41,893 bases of DNA from an uncultured Gammaproteobacteria bacterium (lineage in GTDB: Bacteria; Pseudomonadota; Gammaproteobacteria; Pseudomonadales; Pseudohongiellaceae): assembly GCA_913061515.1 (NCBI GenBank), contig CAJXSF010000027.1, positions 1 through 41,893 of the forward strand, written 5' to 3'. Numbering within the stretch: the stretch's first letter is position 1; every line of letters starts with the position of its first letter. Below the pieces are notes generated by a model, which searched no databases, was not told where the DNA came from, and saw only the letters and a list, made by a program, of their open reading frames with translations. The position numbers and the translations under genes are program-made. This document shows positions 1-7,468 of the stretch, one piece after another.

Positions 1-34
1 AGTTTATCCCGGAGAACTCTATTTGTGGATGCCG

Positions 35-1018
35 CTAGTTTAAGGGAGGCTTACATATTGCTCTGTTGGCGGTCTGGGAGTTGGTTGGGTTTCTAGGGTT
101 GCGATCTGAAGGGAAAACGAATTCTCTGTGTCCACTAATTGGTTTAAGGATTTCGAGTAGCTTTAGAGACTCTGGGCTAAGGGGTACTTTGTGCAGTATG
201 TTTTTTTTCATCCTTTCTGCAGGGATTGTCCATAGCGCGCCTTCAATGTCTATTTCATCCCACCTTGTACCAGCTGCCTCGCTCGGCCGCACCATGGTAT
301 GTAATTGCCATTCAATCAAAATTCTTGTTACTTGTTTTGTGCTTGAATGACGGATTGTGTGCATTAGCTTGGGCAGCTCAATTGGCAAGATAGTTGGTAG
401 ATGGGTGACTTTTGGTGGATTGAACGCTTTGCCAATGCCCGTGAGTGGGTTGTTAAATGCAATGCCGCTATTGAGTGCGTAGGTCATGATTTCATTTAGC
501 CATCTGCATATCTTCTTTACTGTTTCAAGCTTGTCGTCGTTGTAGGCTGCATGTATTACTTCAATGGTTTGTTTTGCGCTTAATTCGGTGATTGGGGTGT
601 CGCCAAGTTTTGGGAAAATATAAGACTTTAAACAGCTTTCTATCTTGCGATGATAATTGGGTTTTACAACTTGCTTCTTCTTTTCTAGCCATATGCGGGC
701 CACACTTTCCAGAGTGTCTTTGAGATGATTTAGTTTCTCGGCTTTAATACTTTTTGGGTCTTTGCCCTCTGCTATATGGGTTTGGTATTCCTGAGTTAAT
801 TTGCGCGCTGTGGCTAGGGAGACTGCAGGATAGGTGCCGAGCCCTAAGTTCGATCGCTTCCCTGTTGCTCTATTGGTGTAATTGAGTATCCATAATTTTG
901 ACCCTACAGGCTTGACTCTCAAGTGTAGTCCATTCCCATCTGACAGGTTGTATTCCTTTTCTCGTTTTTTGGCTTGCTTGATCGAAGTGTCAGTTAGTGG
1001 AGTTGCGATTCTTGGCAT
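35..1018 (-). CDS. P4-type tyrosine integrase, C-terminally truncated (probable pseudogene)
   Basis: This is a site-specific recombinase of the kind that inserts genomic islands at tRNA genes. Residues 1-90 form the arm-site DNA-binding domain (MPRIATPLTD, then a LSDGNGLHLRV motif). Residues 100-200 are the core-binding domain. The catalytic domain then begins and carries the first active-site arginine (R244 in TMVRPSEA) and the lysine/histidine strand (HKVPLS). The frame ends after NSQTANRAI with eight unrelated residues and a stop, so the second catalytic block (HxxR, H/W, Tyr) is missing; the family is usually about 400 residues. The ATG at 1018 is preferred to an upstream TTG at 1030 because homologues begin MPRIATPL. 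The gene starts about 160 bp beyond the 3' end of tRNA-Leu and points away from it, as in island integrases. The region is visibly more AT-rich than the core genes. Because the break lies next to the contig end, an assembly fault remains possible. Confidence 0.8.
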   Translation of the reverse strand: MPRIATPLTDTSIKQAKKREKEYNLSDGNGLHLRVKPVGSKLWILNYTNRATGKRSNLGLGTYPAVSLATARKLTQEYQTHIAEGKDPKSIKAEKLNHLKDTLESVARIWLEKKKQVVKPNYHRKIESCLKSYIFPKLGDTPITELSAKQTIEVIHAAYNDDKLETVKKICRWLNEIMTYALNSGIAFNNPLTGIGKAFNPPKVTHLPTILPIELPKLMHTIRHSSTKQVTRILIEWQLHTMVRPSEAAGTRWDEIDIEGALWTIPAERMKKNILHKVPLSPESLKLLEILKPISGHREFVFPSDRNPRNPTNSQTANRAICKPPLN

Positions 1019-1056
1019 AGTAACACCCAAAAATTGGTTTGCTGGTTAGTGTTACT
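1019..1056. promoter_or_regulatory. Inverted repeat at integrase start (possible operator)
   Basis: An 8-bp perfect inverted repeat (AGTAACAC at 1019-1026 and GTGTTACT at 1049-1056) lies directly upstream of the integrase ATG, and a third GTTAC follows at 1063. Its position fits a repressor or excisionase-type operator controlling the integrase. No binding protein is visible in the window, so the role is inferred. Confidence 0.3.
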
Positions 1057-1180
1057 AAGAATGTTACAATAAAGCTAGGATGCGGTGAAGCTCGATGGGA
1101 CTTTCTCGGACTTCGTTTTATTTAACCTATTGAAATATAGAAATAATAAGGACTTACTGGGAGGTGATGGGACGAGGTGT

Positions 1181-1267
1181 TGGTGCCCAGAAGAGGACTT
1201 GAACCTCCACGCCCTTTCGAGCACTAGCACCTGAAGCTAGCGTGTCTACCAATTCCACCACCTGGGC
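1181..1267 (-). tRNA. tRNA-Leu (anticodon CAG)
   Basis: An 87-nt class II tRNA on the minus strand. The acceptor stem GCCCAGG pairs with TCTGGGC (one G-T pair), the D-loop region reads TGGTAGACAC, the anticodon stem CTAGC/GCTAG encloses TTCAGGT with anticodon CAG, a long variable arm follows, and the T-arm contains GGTTCAAGTCC. CCA is encoded. The 3' end faces the integrase, so this gene is the likely attachment site of the element that extends left out of the window. Confidence 0.95.
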
Positions 1268-1283
1268 AATAGGGGTGTTCGAA

Positions 1284-1318
1284 GCGCGCACTTTATCGTT
1301 GCGACTGCAAGCTGTCAA
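1284..1318 (-). promoter_or_regulatory. tRNA-Leu promoter
   Basis: On the minus strand there is a consensus -35 TTGACA (complement of 1313-1318), a 17-nt spacer and a -10 TAAAGT (complement of 1290-1295), followed by a GC-rich discriminator GCGCGC (1284-1289). Such discriminators are typical of stringently controlled stable-RNA promoters. The mature tRNA begins about 16 nt after the predicted start. Confidence 0.75.
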
Positions 1319-1401
1319 TTAGGGAGAGGCTTAATAGTGCAAGTAATATAGGGCTTTGGGGTGTATACTGCCTGCTAGAAACCCATTTAATTTGGCAGGA
1401 T

Positions 1402-3855
1402 ATGGCTAAGAAATCAAAAGCAACTGAAATGATTAAAGACCCCTTCGCAAGTCGGGAAGCGGAAAACTACGAAAATCCGATCCCCTCGCGCGAATACATC
1501 CTCGAATACATGGAGCAAATAGGTGAGCCTGTTACCTACCAGTCGCTCTGTGAACATCTCAAACTAGAATCCCATGACCACACCGAAGCTTTGCGTCGGC
1601 GCTTAATTGCTATGGCGCGTGACGGGCAGCTCATTAGCAATCGGCGTGGCGTGTATGGTTTGGTAGACCGGATGGAGTTGATCAAGGGTCGCGTGCACGG
1701 CAACAAAGATGGCTACGGCTTCTTTATCCCGGCTGATGGGTCTGGCGATCTAGTTCTGCCCAATACCGAGATGCAAAAAGTGTTCGATGGTGACATCGTG
1801 CTAGCACGAGTGTCTGGTGTCGATCGACGCGGGCGCAAAGAGGCAATGATCTTTGAGGTGCTAGAGCGGCGCAGCAATCAGATTGTTGGACGATATTGCT
1901 GGGAGCAAGGCTTTGGCGTTGTGGTGCCAGATAATCGTCGTAATAGTCACGAGATTATGATTCCTGAAAAAGAGAATCGTGATGCCCAGGACGGGCAGTT
2001 TGTTGTCGCAGAAATCACGGCATTCCCAACTTCACGCCGCAAAGCGGTAGGCAAAATTGTAGAAATTCTTGGCGACAATATGAAGCCAGGGATGGAAATA
2101 GATGTAGCGGTACGAAGCCATAATATTCCTTATGAATGGCCCCGTGATGTGCTTAAAGAGATGAAAGGCTTCGCTACTCAAGTCTCTGAACAAGAGTCGG
2201 CACAACGTGTTGATTTGCGTGCGCTGCCATTCGTGACGATTGATGGTGAAGATGCCAAAGATTTTGATGACGCGGTGTATTGCGAGCAAGGCGCTGGCGG
2301 TACTTGCAAATTGTATGTGGCTATTGCGGATGTGTCCCATTATGTGGCGATCAATTCTGCGCTCGATGAAGAGGCGCAAAACCGCGGCAACTCTGTGTAC
2401 TTTCCTGGGCATGTGATTCCAATGTTGCCAGAGGCATTGTCCAATGGCCTGTGTTCTTTGAAGCCGAAAGTCGACCGCTTGGTGATGGTGTGCGAGATGC
2501 ATCTAGACAAGCAGGGCCGTGTGCAAGACTACCTATTTTATGAGGGGGTGATTCACTCCCACGCGCGCATGACTTATACCGAGGTGGCAGATATTCTCGA
2601 AGAGCCAGAAACGGCTTTGCGCGCGAAAACCCAAGAGCGCCTGCGAACCCGTTACGAGGCATTGCTGCCAGCACTGGACTCATTAAACAAGGTGTATCAC
2701 AAGCTTGCGAAACTTCGCCGACAGGCCGGAGCCTTGGACTTTATTAGTACCGAAACACGTATCGTGTTTGGTGAGACGCGCAAGATCAGCTCCATTGTGC
2801 CAGTCGTGCGCAATAGCGCGCATCGCTTGATCGAAGAGTGTATGTTGGCGGCCAATGTTTGCACGGCAAAGTTTTTGTCAGAATCTGCATTGCCAGTTCT
2901 ATACCGTGTGCATGATGGTCCGAACATGGACAAGATGGATAATCTCAAAGCCTTCTTGAAAGAGATCGGTCTTCAGCTAACGCGCTCGGCAAAACCGGTG
3001 CCCAAAGACTACCAGCGAGTCTTGCAGAAAATTGCTGACCGGCCTGATGCCCACTTGATTCAAACGGTCATGATTCGATCTCTATTACAGGCGGTGTATC
3101 AGCCAGAGAACATCGGCCATTTTGGTCTTGGTTTTGCCGCGTATACACATTTCACTTCACCTATTAGGCGTTACCCTGATCTGTTGGTGCATCGAGCGAT
3201 TCGTTATCTAGTGCGCAGTAAAGCGCATACACAGAATGTGCAAAAGGTGTCTGGTGTAACTCCTTTGGCGCGCAAGGCAATCTACCCCTACGACCTGAAA
3301 GATATGCAAGCCTTTGGTGAGACTTGCTCAATGACTGAGCGGCGCGCCGATGCGGCGAGCTACGACGTGTTGGACTGGCTCAAGTGTGAGTATGTGCAAG
3401 ACCGTGTCGGCGAGGATTTCTCGGGCACCGTTAGTAGTGTCACCGCGTTTGGTTTATTTGTAGAGCTTAGCGATATTTATGTCGAAGGCTTGGTGCATAT
3501 CACGGCCTTGAAAAACGATTATTATCAGTTCGACCCCGTGCGGCACCAATTGCGCGGTGAGCGTAACGGCATGGTGTATCACTTGGGCGATACTGTGCGG
3601 GTGAAAGTGGCGCGTGTCGATTTGGATGATCGCAAGATTGATTTGGTGATGTTGGATGCTGCGGGTAATCCGCAAAGCGCGGCAGGTTTGCCACCCAAAA
3701 AGGCAAAGTCGAAAAGCAAATCCAAAACCAATGCCAAAGCAGCGCCGGCTAAGGCGGCTGACAGCAAATCAAAAGCCGCGGTAAGCAAGAAGAAAAAGCC
3801 AAGCGCTAAGAATAAGGGCAAGCGCCGCAAACCAAGCGCTAGCAAGGCCCCGTAA
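1402..3855 (+). CDS. rnr: Ribonuclease R
   Basis: A 3'-to-5' processive exoribonuclease that degrades structured RNA and takes part in rRNA and tmRNA quality control. Order of parts in the 817 residues: N-terminal winged helix (about 30-88), cold-shock OB folds (about 92-230), RNB catalytic domain (about 268-600), S1 domain (from about 640, DFSGTVSSVTAFGLFVELSD), and a very lysine-rich tail from about 735. The catalytic acidic cluster of the RNB domain is intact in IDGEDAKDFDDAV (D281, D287, D289, D290). The length matches the 810-830 residues usual in gammaproteobacteria. The ATG follows a GGCAGGAT ribosome-binding region, and a possible -10 TATACT lies at 1364-1369. rlmB follows after 17 nt, a conserved rnr-rlmB pairing. 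Confidence 0.97.
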   Translation: MAKKSKATEMIKDPFASREAENYENPIPSREYILEYMEQIGEPVTYQSLCEHLKLESHDHTEALRRRLIAMARDGQLISNRRGVYGLVDRMELIKGRVHGNKDGYGFFIPADGSGDLVLPNTEMQKVFDGDIVLARVSGVDRRGRKEAMIFEVLERRSNQIVGRYCWEQGFGVVVPDNRRNSHEIMIPEKENRDAQDGQFVVAEITAFPTSRRKAVGKIVEILGDNMKPGMEIDVAVRSHNIPYEWPRDVLKEMKGFATQVSEQESAQRVDLRALPFVTIDGEDAKDFDDAVYCEQGAGGTCKLYVAIADVSHYVAINSALDEEAQNRGNSVYFPGHVIPMLPEALSNGLCSLKPKVDRLVMVCEMHLDKQGRVQDYLFYEGVIHSHARMTYTEVADILEEPETALRAKTQERLRTRYEALLPALDSLNKVYHKLAKLRRQAGALDFISTETRIVFGETRKISSIVPVVRNSAHRLIEECMLAANVCTAKFLSESALPVLYRVHDGPNMDKMDNLKAFLKEIGLQLTRSAKPVPKDYQRVLQKIADRPDAHLIQTVMIRSLLQAVYQPENIGHFGLGFAAYTHFTSPIRRYPDLLVHRAIRYLVRSKAHTQNVQKVSGVTPLARKAIYPYDLKDMQAFGETCSMTERRADAASYDVLDWLKCEYVQDRVGEDFSGTVSSVTAFGLFVELSDIYVEGLVHITALKNDYYQFDPVRHQLRGERNGMVYHLGDTVRVKVARVDLDDRKIDLVMLDAAGNPQSAAGLPPKKAKSKSKSKTNAKAAPAKAADSKSKAAVSKKKKPSAKNKGKRRKPSASKAP

Positions 3856-3872
3856 ATCCAAAGGACAAGAAA

Positions 3873-4634
3873 TTGAGTAACAAAGAATGGGTCTATGGCA
3901 TCCATACGGTCAGCGAGCTTCTCAAACAGCATCCAGAAGACGTATTGGAACTATTTTTACAGCAAGATCGCGAAGACAAACGCATCAATGACATTAAATC
4001 GCTCGCTAGCGCGGCTGGTGTAGCTTGGCAGGGTTTGGATCGAAAAGACCTCGACAAGCGCTTGCGCAATATCCAGAAAGGCGCGGTTCATCAAGGCGTT
4101 GTTGCGCTATGTAAGTTAGGCGGTAGCCTGTTGGACGAGCGTGGTTTAGAGGCGCTACTGGATGGCCTTCCGCATGCCCCGTTGCTATTGATCCTTGATG
4201 AAGTGACCGACCCTCACAATTTGGGCGCGTGCCTGCGCACAGCTGATGCGGCCGGTGTGGATGCGGTGATTGTGCCCAAAGACCGCTCCGCCCCTTTGAA
4301 TATGACTGCCCGCAAAGTGGCCTGTGGCGCCGCTGACACAATCCCTTTTGTGGCAGTGACTAATCTCAGTCGTTGCTTGGAAGGGCTGAAACAGCGCGGC
4401 ATTTGGATCGCAGGAGCTGCGGGCGAGGCAGAGCAAAGCCTCTACGCGATGGACTTTAAACAAGCAATAGCCATCGTCATGGGCTCGGAAGGCAAAGGGC
4501 TGCGCCGATTGACTCGTGAGCACTGTGATTTTCTGATGTCTATTCCTATGGCTGGCGCTCTAAGCAGCCTTAATGTCTCAGTAGCCACTGGCTTATGCCT
4601 TTTCGAAGCCGTGCGCCAACGCCAAACCCCCTAA
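3873..4634 (+). CDS. rlmB: 23S rRNA (guanosine-2251 2'-O)-methyltransferase RlmB
   Basis: A SPOUT-class enzyme that 2'-O-methylates G2251 in the 23S rRNA P-loop using SAM. The protein has 253 residues with an N-terminal substrate-binding domain (about 1-75, starting NKEWVYGIHTVSELL) and the knotted SpoU domain from about 105. The three SpoU motifs are visible: NLGACLRTADAAG, IVMGSEGKGLRRL and IPMAGALSSLNVSVATG. The start is TTG at 3873, preceded by AAGGA with suitable spacing; the frame after TTG matches the family N-terminus. It is probably cotranscribed with rnr. Transcription then meets the REP array downstream. Confidence 0.95.
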   Translation: MSNKEWVYGIHTVSELLKQHPEDVLELFLQQDREDKRINDIKSLASAAGVAWQGLDRKDLDKRLRNIQKGAVHQGVVALCKLGGSLLDERGLEALLDGLPHAPLLLILDEVTDPHNLGACLRTADAAGVDAVIVPKDRSAPLNMTARKVACGAADTIPFVAVTNLSRCLEGLKQRGIWIAGAAGEAEQSLYAMDFKQAIAIVMGSEGKGLRRLTREHCDFLMSIPMAGALSSLNVSVATGLCLFEAVRQRQTP

Positions 4635-4666
4635 CCTCGACCTGTGCCCCTCCAAACTAGAAGGTG

Positions 4667-4854
4667 CCCTCCTTGTGGGAGCGGGCCTGCCCGCGAAAAG
4701 TGCTACCCCAAACCGGAAAGAACCCTCCTTGTGGGAGCGGGCCTGCCCGCGAAAAGTGCCACCCCAAACCGGAAAGAACCCTCCTTGTGGGAGCGGGCCT
4801 GCCCGCGATTTCTTGCCACCTAGCTAAATTTATCGCGGGCAGGCCCGCTCCCAC
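4667..4854. repeat. Tandem REP (repetitive extragenic palindrome) array
   Basis: Three direct copies of a REP core (GTGGGAGCGGGCCTGCCCGC followed by GA) start at 4675, 4731 and 4787, an exact 56-bp period. The spacer (GAAAAGTGCTACCCCAAACC and flank) is also repeated, with one mismatch, so the unit is a true 56-bp tandem repeat; the third unit breaks off after its core. A fourth core lies inverted at 4833-4854 and is a perfect 22-bp inverted repeat of the third copy (4787-4808) with a 24-nt loop. Each core also contains a short palindrome (GCGGGC-CT-GCCCGC). The sequence is of the Pseudomonas REP type. In this position it could stabilise the rlmB mRNA 3' end or attenuate read-through into rpsF. 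Confidence 0.9.
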
Positions 4855-4930
4855 ATGAGGCTCGGTCTTTAGTGTGGTGGTGATCGAAGCTATTAGAGAG
4901 CTGATCAAGTGCAGTAAAAAGCTAAATGAT

Positions 4931-4959
4931 TTGCATATTGGCTTGCTAATCTCTAGAAT
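4931..4959 (+). promoter_or_regulatory. rpsF operon promoter
   Basis: A sigma70-like promoter: -35 TTGCAT (4931-4936), 17-nt spacer, -10 TAGAAT (4954-4959). Transcription would start near 4966, giving a leader of about 115 nt before the rpsF start codon. Confidence 0.65.
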
Positions 4960-5012
4960 GCCCGCTCTTTAATTTCGGGGAGCTGTCTTTAGGCAATGCC
5001 CCTTAACTCCTT

Positions 5013-5058
5013 GTCTTCCTGCGCATTAGGCCTCTCAAGCCGGTGTTAGTCAGAAGAC
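5013..5058 (+). promoter_or_regulatory. rpsF leader hairpin, candidate S6:S18 autoregulatory site
   Basis: In the rpsF 5' leader GTCTTC (5013-5018) pairs with GAAGAC (5053-5058). Inside this, GGC (5029-5031) pairs with GCC (5039-5041), followed at once by GG so that the 3' side carries a CCG element. Many bacteria have an rpsF leader motif with a CCG bulge that binds the S6:S18 complex and represses the operon. Position and shape agree, but I matched it by eye and not with a covariance model. AAGGA at 5069-5073 just downstream is the rpsF ribosome-binding site. Confidence 0.4.
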
Positions 5059-5079
5059 TTCAACCCGTAAGGAGTCTCT

Positions 5080-5571
5080 ATGAGACATTATGAAGTTGTA
5101 TTTTTAGTACACCCTGACCAATCCGACCAAGTGCCGGGTATGGTTGAACGCTACACTCAGATCGTTAAAGACAGCGGTGGTACAGTGCACCGTCTAGAAG
5201 ACTGGGGCCGTCGCCAGTTAGCTTATCCAATCAATAAAATCCACAAAGCGCACTACATCCTCATGAACATCGAGTGTGGTAGCGAAGTGCTGGACGAAAT
5301 CACTACTTTATTCCGTTACAACGACGCAATCATCCGTAACCTGGTCATGAAAGAGTCTGGCCCTGTTACTGAAGAGTCTTTGATCTTAAAAGGCGAGCGT
5401 GAAAGCCGTGAGCGTCGTGCCCGTGCTGAGCAAAAGCGTAAGATCGAAGAAGACGCAGCTGCGCGTCAAGCCGAAGCGGCTGCCGCACAAGGCGAAGAAG
5501 AAGCAAGTGAAGAGTCTGGCGATTCTGATGATTCAGCTGAAGAAGTTGAAAAAGAAGAGTCTAACGATTAA
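5080..5571 (+). CDS. rpsF: 30S ribosomal protein S6
   Basis: A small-subunit protein that binds the central domain of 16S rRNA together with S18. The first 95 residues are a canonical S6 fold ([18 protein letters not shown] at the start, later [16 protein letters not shown]). The 163-residue product is about 30 residues longer than E. coli S6 because of an Ala/Glu/Asp/Ser-rich acidic C-terminal tail. In E. coli this end is glutamylated by RimK; no rimK is seen here. It is the first gene of the operon and has its own promoter and structured leader. rpsR follows after 79 nt, with no priB between them, as in Pseudomonas and unlike E. coli. Confidence 0.97.
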   Translation: MRHYEVVFLVHPDQSDQVPGMVERYTQIVKDSGGTVHRLEDWGRRQLAYPINKIHKAHYILMNIECGSEVLDEITTLFRYNDAIIRNLVMKESGPVTEESLILKGERESRERRARAEQKRKIEEDAAARQAEAAAAQGEEEASEESGDSDDSAEEVEKEESND

Positions 5572-5650
5572 TTGCCAAGCGGGTGCGCTAATGCGCATCA
5601 CTTATTGCTAAAGGCTGTTGTTTAAACAAACTTATTGAAAGGATCTAAAC

Positions 5651-5881
5651 ATGTCTCGTTTTTTCCGTAGACGTAAATTCTGCAAATTTACAGCAGAAGG
5701 CACCACTAAGATTGACTACAAAGATATCGAAACTTTGAAGGCGTATGTGTCTGAAACTGGCAAGATCGTTCCTAGCCGTATCACTGGTACTAAGGCGCGC
5801 TATCAGCGTCAATTGGCTACTGCTGTGAAACGTGCTCGTCATCTTGCACTGATTCCGTATACAGATAGCCATACTGCCTAA
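5651..5881 (+). CDS. rpsR: 30S ribosomal protein S18
   Basis: This 76-residue basic protein is the S6 partner in the 30S platform. It begins [17 protein letters not shown] and has the family motifs [32 protein letters not shown] and [13 protein letters not shown]; length and sequence are typical. The ribosome-binding site GAAAGGA lies 8 nt before the ATG. It is the second gene of the rpsF operon. The region downstream (5882-5938) contains a small hairpin (GCATG/CATGC) before the next ribosome-binding site. Confidence 0.97.
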   Translation: MSRFFRRRKFCKFTAEGTTKIDYKDIETLKAYVSETGKIVPSRITGTKARYQRQLATAVKRARHLALIPYTDSHTA

Positions 5882-5938
5882 ATCCGTTAGTGTTATGTTG
5901 CATGACCGTTATGGCCATGCAGCAGTACGGAGACGCGT

Positions 5939-6790
5939 ATGAAGGCTTTGGCCGCTTATGTGATGTCAGGCCGCCGCCAATCGATAATTGCGGCTGTTTT
6001 GCTTGGCCTACTGCCGGTGATCAACTTTTTGAGTGCACCGGTCGTGGCTCTAGTCACTCTGAGGCACGGCAAGTCTGAAGCTTTGATCGTACTCGCTTGG
6101 GCAATATTGCCCGCAGTAGCGTGGGCGGTTACAGGGGATGTAATTCCTCTATTGTTATTGCTTGGTATTACGGTGCTTGCACAAGTACTGCGCACTACCG
6201 GCTCTTGGGAAACCACATTGTTGGCTTCCATCGGCGTTGGCATCGGCGCGCAATTGGGTTTGATGATTCAGCCCACCTTCCTCACGATGATGGAAGAACA
6301 ATTGCTGCAATTGATGGAACAAATTGCCAGTGCCCCTGAGCTGCAAGGCCAGGTGGTGTTAATAGAGCCAGAATTGCTCAGGCCGTTATTGTTGGTGTTT
6401 TTTGGCACCTCGGTAGCATTTTTGTCGGTGGCACTGTTAATGCTGGCCCGTAGTTGGCAAGCAAAACTGTTTAATCCTGGTGGTTTTCGTGAAGAATTCC
6501 ATCAACTGCGTTTAAGTTGGAAGTCTGGCGCAGTGTTGTTTTCGATGTTTTTACTGGCGAACTTAGGGCCGCCGGTGGTGCAGCAGGTTTCACTGTTCTT
6601 CGTGTTACCGCTGCTGTTTGCAGGCGTTGCTTTAGTGCATGGCCTGGTAGGTCGAAGAAAATTGCCAGTCGCAGTTTTGGTAATTTTCTATTCAGTATTG
6701 ATGTACCCCGTAATGGTCCAGTTAGTGGTCCTCGCAGCGGTAGCCGATAGCTGGGTAGATTTTCGATCGAGGGTAGCCCCGCGCGAATAA
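5939..6790 (+). CDS. DUF2232-like integral membrane protein
   Basis: A 283-residue, strongly hydrophobic protein with about seven to eight predicted transmembrane stretches (for example IIAAVLLGLLPVINFLSAPV, LIVLAWAILPAVAWAVTG, LLLVFFGTSVAFLSVALLML, LPLLFAGVALVHGLVG). A DUF2232-type membrane protein occupies this slot between rpsR and rplI in Pseudomonas, and this protein matches in position, length and topology. Its function is unknown; S-component-like or cell-division roles have been suggested for related families, but nothing here decides. GGAG lies 6 nt before the ATG. It is cotranscribed with ribosomal protein genes, so its expression should follow growth rate. Confidence 0.8.
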   Translation: MKALAAYVMSGRRQSIIAAVLLGLLPVINFLSAPVVALVTLRHGKSEALIVLAWAILPAVAWAVTGDVIPLLLLLGITVLAQVLRTTGSWETTLLASIGVGIGAQLGLMIQPTFLTMMEEQLLQLMEQIASAPELQGQVVLIEPELLRPLLLVFFGTSVAFLSVALLMLARSWQAKLFNPGGFREEFHQLRLSWKSGAVLFSMFLLANLGPPVVQQVSLFFVLPLLFAGVALVHGLVGRRKLPVAVLVIFYSVLMYPVMVQLVVLAAVADSWVDFRSRVAPRE

Positions 6791-6868
6791 CGCGGTAGAG
6801 ATTAAGGCAAGCGTTCAGCGCTTAAATGTAGATTAAGAATACACGCAGATTTTAATGAGGAAGTAAAA

Positions 6869-7318
6869 ATGAACGTCATTCTATTGGAAAAAGTAGGCAA
6901 GCTTGGTGCGGTAGGTGATTCTGCCTCGGTAAAAGCTGGCTATGCTCGTAACTTCCTGTTCCCAACGGGCAAGGCGATTCCAGCCACTAAAACTAACCTA
7001 GAGAACTTCGAAGCTCGTCGTGCTGAGCTGCTTGCAGCGCACAATGAGAAAGTCGCTGCTGCTCAAGGCCGTGCGTCTAAGCTGAAAGAATTGCGCGTTA
7101 CTATTGCGGTAAACGCTGGTGAAGAAGGCAAGCTCTTCGGTTCTATCGGTACACGTGATGTGGCTGATGCGATCAATGAAGCGGCCGGTTCGGACGTAAG
7201 CAAGTCTGAAGTACGCTTGCCGAATGGTGCATTGCGCGAAGTGGGTGAGTACGAACTAACAATCGACCTCGGCTACGAAGTTGAAGAAGTGGTTACTCTA
7301 GCAGTCGTTCCTGCTTAA
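6869..7318 (+). CDS. rplI: 50S ribosomal protein L9
   Basis: A large-subunit protein binding domain V of 23S rRNA near the L1 stalk. The 149 residues have the N-terminal domain ([20 protein letters not shown], then [13 protein letters not shown]), the long connecting helix (about 40-75) and the C-terminal domain ([19 protein letters not shown], ending in a beta strand). Length is as usual. GAGGAAG lies 7 nt before the ATG. It is the last gene of the ribosomal protein operon and is followed by a strong intrinsic terminator. Confidence 0.97.
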   Translation: MNVILLEKVGKLGAVGDSASVKAGYARNFLFPTGKAIPATKTNLENFEARRAELLAAHNEKVAAAQGRASKLKELRVTIAVNAGEEGKLFGSIGTRDVADAINEAAGSDVSKSEVRLPNGALREVGEYELTIDLGYEVEEVVTLAVVPA

Positions 7319-7388
7319 GACGCCATTGCCCGTACATCGTACCGCCTCATTCTGCGGTTGTTGAACTCGGGGCAATAGTGGACAATGA

Positions 7389-7426
7389 AGCGCTATCATT
7401 CTTAGGAGTGATGGCGCTTTTTTTTT
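7389..7426 (+). terminator. Rho-independent terminator of the rpsF-rplI operon
   Basis: The stem AGCGCTATCA pairs with TGATGGCGCT (one T-G pair) around a TTCTTAGGAG loop, followed at once by nine T residues. It separates the ribosomal protein operon from dnaB. Confidence 0.9.
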
Positions 7427-7468
7427 CTAAATGCTCGTCACCGCACGGGCCGCTATAGTGATTAGCCC

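Noticed and set aside
1..34. Rest of the integrase in another frame
   Set aside because: The 34 bases give no clear match to the expected HxxR block, so no frameshift correction can be claimed.
2032..2683. Minus-strand frames of 156 and 110 residues within rnr
   Set aside because: Shadows of a strongly supported coding sequence; no family resemblance.
4667..4854. CRISPR array
   Set aside because: The spacers are themselves repeated and the units are Pseudomonas-type REP palindromes; no cas genes.
4657..4908. Open frames on both strands within the REP array (64 and 83 residues)
   Set aside because: Their repeated VGAGLPAI/AGRPAPT text is the usual spurious translation of REP elements; no ribosome-binding site.
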